Source: Deltaproteobacteria bacterium
GTDB taxonomy: Bacteria; Desulfobacterota; Desulfobacteria; Desulfobacterales; ETH-SRB1
NCBI GenBank assembly: GCA_030262795.1
Contig: JAJSZO010000157.1
Coordinates: 1 to 6,326 of the forward strand
Direction: 5' to 3'
Length of the DNA stretch: 6,326 nt
The first letter of the stretch is position 1, and each line of letters starts with the position of its first letter. Below are positions 1-4,886 of this stretch, piece by piece. Below the pieces are notes generated by a model, which saw only the letters and a program-made list of their open reading frames with translations, ran no database searches and was not told where the DNA came from. Both the position numbers and the translations under genes were made by a program.

Positions 1-22
1 AACCCTGAACCCTAAACCCTGA
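1..22. repeat. Short heptamer tandem repeat, AACCCTR x3
   Basis: The window opens with AACCCTG, AACCCTA, AACCCTG and a trailing A. This is three consecutive 7-bp units with one G/A difference, ending about 10 bp before the start codon of the first gene. The array is cut by the window edge, so its true length is unknown. Heptanucleotide tandem repeats occur between genes in several bacterial groups. The resemblance to eukaryotic telomere units is only superficial, because the downstream genes are plainly bacterial. No ribosome-binding site is obvious between it and the first ATG. Confidence 0.6.
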
Positions 23-32
23 GTAGTTACAT

Positions 33-1763
33 ATGATTAAATACTGGCTGGTTGTTTTCCTGTTGATAGTGACTTTATTTCAAGATGTATATGCTGATGA
101 TAGTATAAGCCTCAATTTTGATGGTACTATGAAATCAGCATCAAAAACAAATATGGAAGGCAAAAAAGATGTATCACACAGTCTAAACCAGGTGTATCAC
201 CTTGATTTAAGGAAAGATATTACATCAAAAATTTATTTTACCACCTATGCCGGCGCAAATGCGATTGAAGAGACTGAGGAGGCTGAGGAGGCTGAGGAGG
301 CTGATGGTACGGAAACTACCCGGCTTTCTCCCCAATTTCGTCTTAACATAGCAAATGATTATTTTAATGCTAACGGAGGATACCTGTTAAATGAAACAGG
401 CATTGATATGTTCGGCATACACCCGACGGAGCAATCCCGACTTACAACTAAAACATGGACATCTAACTTTTCTACAAAATCAGTAAAATATCCTAATATT
501 AGATTTCGTTATGATGAACAAAAGGATTACGACCACCTTTCTGTTCATTTAAAAGATTCGCTTTCTAAGTATTATGAACTACTCGGTGATTATACTTATA
601 AGTTTGTGGAATTTACACTAAGACACAGTAAAGATAAAAATTACGATTACGTTAAAGACACAAACGATACTACCACGGTAAACGAGGGAAGGATAAATTT
701 CAGAGAGTCTTTTTGGGGAAGCAGGATAACAACTTCAGGCACTTATACTGTAACAAATACAGAAAAAGAAAACGTTACATCAACCGATACTACGACTACT
801 ACTGATGAGACCAGAAAAGACCTTGTTTTTGATGCAGGATTAAAACTAAGGCCGTTTAAATGGTGTCGGATTTCATATAATTATGAACTGGATGACACAG
901 GTGCGAAGGAAGACACAGACATAGATACAGACACAGATACGGACGCAGATGAAATCAAAAGCACAGATATTGATCAGACAGTACACGCGCATAATATAAG
1001 CATTAGAGGGGATGCAAGGCTTCATAAATATTTAAACTCGTGGGCTCAGTATCGGAAAAGGCTTGAATATAATTCTAAACAAGACGATACATCAACAGAT
1101 ACTTTTACACTTAATTTTAATTCAACACCAATTGAAACACTTAATGCAAACCTTATCTTTAACCATCTGATAAATAAGACAGAATCTGAAACCCAATCTG
1201 AGACTTCTTCTATGCTTCTCCATATTATTGCAAATATATGGGAAGGAGTTGACCTGAGTGTAGATGGTCAAATTAATTATACGGACAATATTGTTGGAGA
1301 TACAAAGACACTGTCAAAAACCATTAATTCCGATCTTCGTTTGAAGCTTACCAAGACATTGACAACGGAAATTAATTATATTACAGAATGGACAGATACC
1401 AAGAATTCAGATGGAACGGAAATATCAACGTCCGATTATACTATAGGAACAGATCTTTACTATCGTCCGGTTCAAAGTTTTTATTTTAAATTCAGTTGTG
1501 AATTACAAAAGAATGAAAATGCTGAAGATTTAACTTATTATATATCAGATATTAACTGGATCATGACCGAAAAGCTGAGGGCCAACTTGCAATATAAGGT
1601 GGATAAAAATTTCAGGGATGATACTAAATTCAGTTCTGATTTAGTATGGAATATGAGTAAAATTTTTGTATTAAGATTTAACTATGACTGGGGTAGAGAA
1701 AAAGAGGATAATATCCTTACTAAAACCAATATCTTTACAACCAGTTTATCTGCAAAATTTTAA
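33..1763 (+). CDS. Outer-membrane beta-barrel protein with acidic repeat loops
   Basis: The 576-residue product starts with a Sec signal peptide: MIKY, then a hydrophobic stretch at residues 5-16, and likely cleavage after VYA at residue 21. The rest is rich in alternating polar/hydrophobic stretches with many Tyr, Thr and Asn, and ends in LSAKF. A C-terminal Phe on a short beta-strand is the usual recognition signal for the BAM machinery, so I read this as an integral outer-membrane barrel filling most of residues 95-576. Probable loops are low in complexity: an EEA repeat at residues 82-90, a Thr-rich stretch at 249-257, and an Asp-Thr alternation at 294-306. There are no plug, POTRA or TonB-box features I can point to, so it may be a porin-like channel, an adhesin or a structural barrel. 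It could belong to barrel families linked to exopolysaccharide/PEP-CTERM loci, but I cannot establish this. The ATG at 33 is chosen because it gives a complete signal peptide; its ribosome-binding site is weak. It leads the operon, 26 nt before the next gene. Confidence 0.85.
   Translation: MIKYWLVVFLLIVTLFQDVYADDSISLNFDGTMKSASKTNMEGKKDVSHSLNQVYHLDLRKDITSKIYFTTYAGANAIEETEEAEEAEEADGTETTRLSPQFRLNIANDYFNANGGYLLNETGIDMFGIHPTEQSRLTTKTWTSNFSTKSVKYPNIRFRYDEQKDYDHLSVHLKDSLSKYYELLGDYTYKFVEFTLRHSKDKNYDYVKDTNDTTTVNEGRINFRESFWGSRITTSGTYTVTNTEKENVTSTDTTTTTDETRKDLVFDAGLKLRPFKWCRISYNYELDDTGAKEDTDIDTDTDTDADEIKSTDIDQTVHAHNISIRGDARLHKYLNSWAQYRKRLEYNSKQDDTSTDTFTLNFNSTPIETLNANLIFNHLINKTESETQSETSSMLLHIIANIWEGVDLSVDGQINYTDNIVGDTKTLSKTINSDLRLKLTKTLTTEINYITEWTDTKNSDGTEISTSDYTIGTDLYYRPVQSFYFKFSCELQKNENAEDLTYYISDINWIMTEKLRANLQYKVDKNFRDDTKFSSDLVWNMSKIFVLRFNYDWGREKEDNILTKTNIFTTSLSAKF
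274..300 (+). repeat. 9-bp in-frame tandem repeat (CTGAGGAGG x3)
   Basis: Three perfect consecutive copies of CTGAGGAGG lie inside the barrel gene, with a degenerate extension into the following CTGATGG. They encode successive Glu-Glu-Ala units (residues 82-90), probably in a surface loop or a periplasmic N-terminal segment. A 9-bp unit keeps the frame when copies are gained or lost. Confidence 0.85.
912..950 (+). repeat. Degenerate GAYACR hexamer repeat encoding Asp-Thr alternation
   Basis: Degenerate 6-bp units of the form GACACA/GATACA/GATACG encode an Asp-x-Asp-x run, mainly Asp-Thr, at residues 294-306 of the barrel protein. This dense acidic segment most likely forms an extracellular loop. 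It could bind divalent cations, but that is inference. As with the 9-bp repeat, the unit length preserves the reading frame. Confidence 0.7.
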
Positions 1764-1771
1764 TAAATTTT

Positions 1772-1777
1772 GGAAGG
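1772..1777 (+). promoter_or_regulatory. Ribosome-binding site GGAAGG for the first lipoprotein gene
   Basis: A purine-rich GGAAGG lies 12 nt upstream of the ATG at 1790, within the 26-nt gap after the barrel gene. It is the clearest Shine-Dalgarno-like match before any start in the window and supports this start codon. The spacing is slightly long. Confidence 0.5.
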
Positions 1778-1789
1778 AAAAAGAAAAAT

Positions 1790-2401
1790 ATGGATATAAG
1801 GAAATATGTTACACTAAAGAAAATCAGCTTAACCGGCTTTCGATATCTAAGTTTTTTTTTAATTTTATTGTTTTTTCTTTTTTCTCCGGGTTGCAGTGGC
1901 CCTATGACTTACATAAATCCTTCCGTTGATTTCAGCTACATAAAGAGAGTTGCTGTTGCACCCATAATCAATCTTACAAAGGATAAGTTTGCCGGCGAAA
2001 AAGTGATGAACGTCGTTGCAACTGAGATACTCAGGCGAGGCGTATTTGATGTTGTTGAATTCGGAGAAGTATCAAAAATTTTAAGAGAGGAAGGGCTGAA
2101 GCAAGATAATCTTATTGGCAAGCAGCTCGCGCTAAGAGCTGGGAAACGTCTTAATATAGAGGCAATTGTTATTGGCTCTGTCATGCAATACGGTGTTTCA
2201 AATATAGGGGGGAGTTCATTCCCGGAAATTTCTATCTCTCTAAAATTGGTTGACGTCAACTCCCATACTATCCTTTGGGAAGCAAAGCATAATTTAAAAG
2301 GTGCGAATATCCTTGATCAATTATTCGGCATGCACAGGGATAGCCCTGAAGATCTTTGTAAAGAAGTTATCGAAGCGATGATTGATACGCTTTTCGGTTA
2401 A
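1790..2401 (+). CDS. CsgG/LpoB/GNA1162-like outer-membrane lipoprotein (paralogue 1)
   Basis: The 203-residue product has a basic N-region, a very hydrophobic Phe/Leu segment (about residues 20-31) and SPGC ending at Cys35. This is a lipoprotein signal with a non-ideal lipobox (Ser at -3). The mature domain has the alpha/beta layout of the CsgG/LpoB/GNA1162 (TolB-N-like) fold. It shows a first strand RVAVAPIINL (residues 53-62), a helix with ILRRGVFDVVE (80-90), then GKRLNIEAIVIGSV (118-131), and a late strand ISLKLVDV followed by TILW (149-163). About 200 residues is close to LpoB and GNA1162 and shorter than CsgG, so a pore-forming hairpin as in CsgG is doubtful. The next two genes encode the same domain. 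The exact role is unknown: candidates are an outer-membrane complex component, an export accessory protein or a cell-wall synthase activator. A T9 run (1852-1860) lies in the signal-peptide coding sequence. Confidence 0.82.
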   Translation: MDIRKYVTLKKISLTGFRYLSFFLILLFFLFSPGCSGPMTYINPSVDFSYIKRVAVAPIINLTKDKFAGEKVMNVVATEILRRGVFDVVEFGEVSKILREEGLKQDNLIGKQLALRAGKRLNIEAIVIGSVMQYGVSNIGGSSFPEISISLKLVDVNSHTILWEAKHNLKGANILDQLFGMHRDSPEDLCKEVIEAMIDTLFG

Positions 2402-2429
2402 AAAGTTTCCAACTGTAAACTATTACCTT

Positions 2430-3932
2430 ATGAAACGATATCTTATTATATTTATTACTCTTCTTTTTTTTCCCTTACAAACATCCTGGTCTGAGGATAT
2501 TCGTAGTATAAAAACAATTGCAATTATCCCCTTTGATAATCTTTCAGGTGAAAATTATTCTATAAATTTTAATGATTTTCTCTATGATTATTTTAAGAGA
2601 GAAAAATTGAATCTAGTAAATAAAGATGAATTAGAACAATTTTTTATTAAAAGAAGGATACGTAATATTCGCTCAATAAGTCGCTCAACGATTAGGGCGC
2701 TGGGAAAGGCACTAAGCGCAGATGCTATAATTATTGGTTCAATTAATGAACTGTCTGGCGATGAAAATCCCAATGTTGATCTGGACGTTCAGATGATTGA
2801 CACTTTAGATTCGTCCATAATCTGGATGAATGCGGTTTCAATTTCAGGAGATGATTTTGCAACGTTCTTAGATATTGGCAAAATAAGCTCCATAGAAAAG
2901 CTTGTTAAAATCGCTGTCAAGGATCTATTCAAGGGATTGCCTGAAGACTTTGACGGAAAGAAAGAAAAAAACACAGACTTGCCCCCTTTTGAGATAGTGC
3001 AAACAAGATTTTATCCCAAGGTGGTAAAAGGAAGCAACGAGACAGGGTTGATGGTAGAATTCAGAGAGATTGCCTGTAAGCCGAGGCAAATATATGCTCT
3101 TGTCGATGATATGAAAATTCCTCTTATTTCAGATGGCGGCAACTGGTTTACCGGTTCTTTTCAATCACCGGGTGTTGAAGGAACTTATATTTTGAAACTA
3201 CATGCATACGGAGAATCTGATACACCGTATATCTTTGATGCAATGGCAAGTCTTGTTGTTGATAATACTCCTCCACTCATTGATATTACATTGCATAATG
3301 CATTTATTTCTCCTGACAATGATGGAGTAAATGACCATGCTGTATTTTTTCCAGACTTGTTAGCAACAGATTTATTGAAAGCCTGGAGCTTTGAAATTAC
3401 TGACAAAGATGGGAAAACTATACGTTCTGCCGAAGGTGGTGAGGAGCTTCCATGTAGATTGCTCTGGAGAGGCGAAAATAATGATTTTAAGCAAGTTAAT
3501 AATGGAATATATCTGTGCCAATTGTTTGTTGAGGACAAAGCCGGCCATGAAGTCTCAACTGATAAAGTAATGGTTGTTGTAGATAGAAACACACCTGAAA
3601 TTGAGATAGTCCTGGAAAAAATTGAGAAGGATATTATTTCGTTTGATGTAACATGTAATAATATCAGTAAAATTGTGGAATGGAGTATCTCAATATATAA
3701 TCAAAACGATGAATGTTTGAGTACATTCGGTGGCAAACAGGATTTACCCTCGACCTTAAATTGTGCGCTTAATAATAGTATTGATGATAAAAAAGAAAAA
3801 TTTTTCTATTCACTTGCAGTTCGGGATGTAGCAGGTAATATGTTGAATGTTGAGAGACAACTAACTAAACTATATGAGCCTGATGAAATCGTTGAAGAAA
3901 AAAAAGATTTAGAATGGGTTGATGATTTTTAA
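2430..3932 (+). CDS. Periplasmic protein: CsgG/LpoB-like domain plus three Ig-like segments (paralogue 2)
   Basis: I start this gene at the ATG at 2430, giving 500 residues. An in-frame TTG at 2382 would add 16 residues and bury the signal peptide, which otherwise begins cleanly with MKRY, a hydrophobic core at 5-15 and likely cleavage after SWS (residue 21). There is no lipobox Cys, so the protein should be soluble in the periplasm. Residues 26-170 match the neighbouring lipoproteins: TIAIIPFDNL (29-38), LGKALSADAIIIGSI (91-105) and VQMIDTLDSSIIW (120-132). Residues about 187-480 look like three Ig-like beta-sandwiches. Linkers with VVDNTPP (276-282) and VVDRNTP (383-389) separate them, and strands with VEDKAGH and VRDVAGN sit near the ends of the second and third. 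The second carries SPDNDGVND (294-302), the turn typical of CHU_C/FlgD-Ig-like domains. Six Cys are spread over the Ig part. The C-terminus is acidic and aromatic (LEWVDDF). Its stop overlaps the next start. It may act as a scaffold or adaptor. Confidence 0.8.
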   Translation: MKRYLIIFITLLFFPLQTSWSEDIRSIKTIAIIPFDNLSGENYSINFNDFLYDYFKREKLNLVNKDELEQFFIKRRIRNIRSISRSTIRALGKALSADAIIIGSINELSGDENPNVDLDVQMIDTLDSSIIWMNAVSISGDDFATFLDIGKISSIEKLVKIAVKDLFKGLPEDFDGKKEKNTDLPPFEIVQTRFYPKVVKGSNETGLMVEFREIACKPRQIYALVDDMKIPLISDGGNWFTGSFQSPGVEGTYILKLHAYGESDTPYIFDAMASLVVDNTPPLIDITLHNAFISPDNDGVNDHAVFFPDLLATDLLKAWSFEITDKDGKTIRSAEGGEELPCRLLWRGENNDFKQVNNGIYLCQLFVEDKAGHEVSTDKVMVVVDRNTPEIEIVLEKIEKDIISFDVTCNNISKIVEWSISIYNQNDECLSTFGGKQDLPSTLNCALNNSIDDKKEKFFYSLAVRDVAGNMLNVERQLTKLYEPDEIVEEKKDLEWVDDF

Positions 3933-4600
3933 TGAGCAATTACATGCATTTTTTATCAAATCAGAAAAAATATGGCCAGAAAAAATATGGTGTTTGGAAT
4001 CTAAAATACTGCTGTAGTTGTATAGCAATATTTATATTATGTTTATCTTTCCTTTCCGGATGTTCCTTCCTGCATTCTCCAAATAACTTTCGGGCAAAAG
4101 ATTTTGATGAATACAAAATTAAGCGCGTTGCGGTTTTTCCTTTCTATAACAGATCAAATACAATGAATGCGGGCGAAATTGTTACAAAAGCATTTATTGG
4201 AAAATTATATGATTCCGGAAAATTTGAAATAGAATTTCCAGGTAATGTAAAAAAATTCATCATAGGAGAAAGAATAATAATAAGGAAGGGGATTGGAGCC
4301 GATCATATTAAACTTATTGGAAAAAGGCTGAATGTTGATGCAGTTATTATCGGATGTGTTAAAAAATATGAAAGTGAAGGAAAGAAGAAAAATGCCAGGA
4401 TACCTGTGATTTCTGTTGATGTTAGAATGATTCATACAAATTCCTGTTCTATATTATGGATAGGACAGAACTACAGCAGAGGTGACGATTATGAGACGAT
4501 TTTTGGTATCGGCAGAATAAGATCTCTGTCCGCTCTTTCTCGTAAGCTTGTTAACGAATTGATTGATACAATTCCCATAACGGATCAGGAGGTCAATTGA
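3932..4600 (+). CDS. CsgG/LpoB-like lipoprotein (paralogue 3), C-terminus altered by inserted element
   Basis: The 222-residue product has a perfect lipobox LSGC (41-44) after a hydrophobic segment, so it is a lipoprotein with Cys44 as the lipidated residue. The N-region before the hydrophobic core is unusually long (about 25 residues), contains a duplicated QKKYG and is followed by several Cys (27, 28, 30). The mature part repeats the neighbours' fold: KRVAVFPFYN (64-73), LIGKRLNVDAVIIGCV (128-143), VDVRMIHTNSCSILW (162-176), then a GIGRIRSL helix start. The last two features resemble paralogue 2 more than paralogue 1. The start overlaps the previous stop by one base (TAATG), which implies translational coupling; Met5 (3944) is an alternative. 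The TGA at 4598 appears to come from an inserted palindromic element. Without it the frame would read on through VNIEFLTF to a TGA at 4849-4851. Function is unknown. Confidence 0.8.
   Translation: MSNYMHFLSNQKKYGQKKYGVWNLKYCCSCIAIFILCLSFLSGCSFLHSPNNFRAKDFDEYKIKRVAVFPFYNRSNTMNAGEIVTKAFIGKLYDSGKFEIEFPGNVKKFIIGERIIIRKGIGADHIKLIGKRLNVDAVIIGCVKKYESEGKKKNARIPVISVDVRMIHTNSCSILWIGQNYSRGDDYETIFGIGRIRSLSALSRKLVNELIDTIPITDQEVN
3962..3991 (+). repeat. 15-bp in-frame tandem duplication (QKKYG x2)
   Basis: Two adjacent 15-bp copies (3962-3976 and 3977-3991) differ only at their last base. They encode QKKYG twice in the cytoplasmic N-region of the lipoprotein signal peptide. The near-identity suggests a recent duplication, and it explains why this signal peptide is longer than usual. 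Confidence 0.85.
4592..4597. repeat. Left flanking direct repeat GTCAAT (candidate target-site duplication)
   Basis: GTCAAT occurs in the last codons (Val-Asn) of the third paralogue, just outside the palindromic element, and recurs exactly at the other end (4825-4830). The similarity goes further with a 2-bp difference: GTCAATTGAG on the left, GTCAATATTGAG on the right. This is what a short target-site duplication would look like, but six bases alone is modest evidence. Confidence 0.45.
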
Positions 4601-4605
4601 GCCCT

Positions 4606-4824
4606 AACGAGGAGCAGGGGGCAATTAAATTTAAGAATGGCTGAAACTCGCTCATAAGTGAGCGTAAAAAAATAACTTATAACAATCCTTTTATAAAAAG
4701 CCAGTTAAACCCCGCATTATCAGGCTTATAAAAAAAATGTATCCAGTCGTCGTTATTTCTTAACGCTCACTAATGCGCTCAAACAGTCAGCCATTTTAAA
4801 TTTAACTGCCCCTTGCTCCTCGTT
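4606..4824. mobile_element. MITE-like long imperfect palindromic element, non-coding
   Basis: The arms 4606-4676 and 4752-4824 are imperfect inverted repeats around a 75-nt centre. The outer 38-39 bases match at about 36 positions: both arms begin AACGAGGAGC and continue through TTAAATTTAA to AATGGCTGA. The inner part (AGTGAGCGT to AATAAC) also matches, and a diverged stretch lies between the two. No open reading frame of note lies inside and no transposase is present, so it fits a miniature inverted-repeat element or a large dispersed palindromic repeat. As RNA it would fold into a long hairpin between the third paralogue and the chaperone gene and could weaken or alter downstream expression. 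It has no U-run like a classic intrinsic terminator. The centre holds a minor AAGCC/GGCTT stem (4698-4702 with 4723-4727) and an A8 run. Confidence 0.75.
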
Positions 4825-4830
4825 GTCAAT
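4825..4830. repeat. Right flanking direct repeat GTCAAT (candidate target-site duplication)
   Basis: This is the exact partner of GTCAAT at 4592-4597, directly abutting the outer end of the right arm. On the left, 8 extra bases (TGAGCCCT) separate the copy from the arm, so either the element's left end is longer than the palindrome or the duplication has decayed. Confidence 0.45.
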
Positions 4831-4851
4831 ATTGAGTTTTTAACTTTCTGA
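4831..4851 (+). other. Probable former 3' end of the third paralogue gene
   Basis: Joining the left flank (codons up to Gln-Glu) to the right flank at GTCAAT keeps the third paralogue in frame. It then encodes Val-Asn-Ile-Glu-Phe-Leu-Thr-Phe and a TGA at 4849-4851. That would leave a 35-nt gap to the next start, like the 26- and 28-nt gaps upstream. I read this stretch as coding sequence detached by the insertion. The remaining 4852-4886 holds no convincing promoter and only a weak ribosome-binding site. Confidence 0.45.
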
Positions 4852-4886
4852 AACTTTAGGAATATGAACGACTACTAATTATTGAG

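Noticed and set aside
1684..1929. 81-codon + strand open frame across the junction of the first two genes
   Set aside because: It lies out of frame within the end of the barrel gene and the start of the lipoprotein gene, both of which have clear protein features. Its product has none.
2382..2429. N-terminal extension of the Ig-domain protein from a TTG start
   Set aside because: It would overlap the upstream lipoprotein gene by 20 nt and place 16 extra residues before a textbook signal peptide starting at the ATG at 2430.
3309..3335. Type IX secretion sorting domain
   Set aside because: The SPDNDGVND turn resembles CHU_C domains, but the domain is internal rather than C-terminal, and nothing else of that system is in the window.
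4587..4593. Perfect Shine-Dalgarno AGGAGGT near the end of the third paralogue
   Set aside because: It is codon content (Gln-Glu-Val) of that gene. The only nearby start, a TTG at 4597, gives a 15-codon frame running into the palindromic element, and no useful frame follows on the element-free sequence either.
4606..4824. Integron attC recombination site
   Set aside because: The long palindrome suggests it, but the ends do not fit the RYYYAAC/GTTRRRY core sites, and there is no integrase gene or cassette layout.
4823..4862. Sigma-70 promoter for the chaperone gene (TTGTCA or TTGAGT as -35)
   Set aside because: No acceptable -10 hexamer occurs 16-18 nt downstream of either candidate.
4864..4878. 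Four-codon leader peptide (MNDY) before the chaperone gene
   Set aside because: AGGA sits only 2 nt from this ATG, which is too close, and there is no attenuator-like structure tied to it. Most likely chance.
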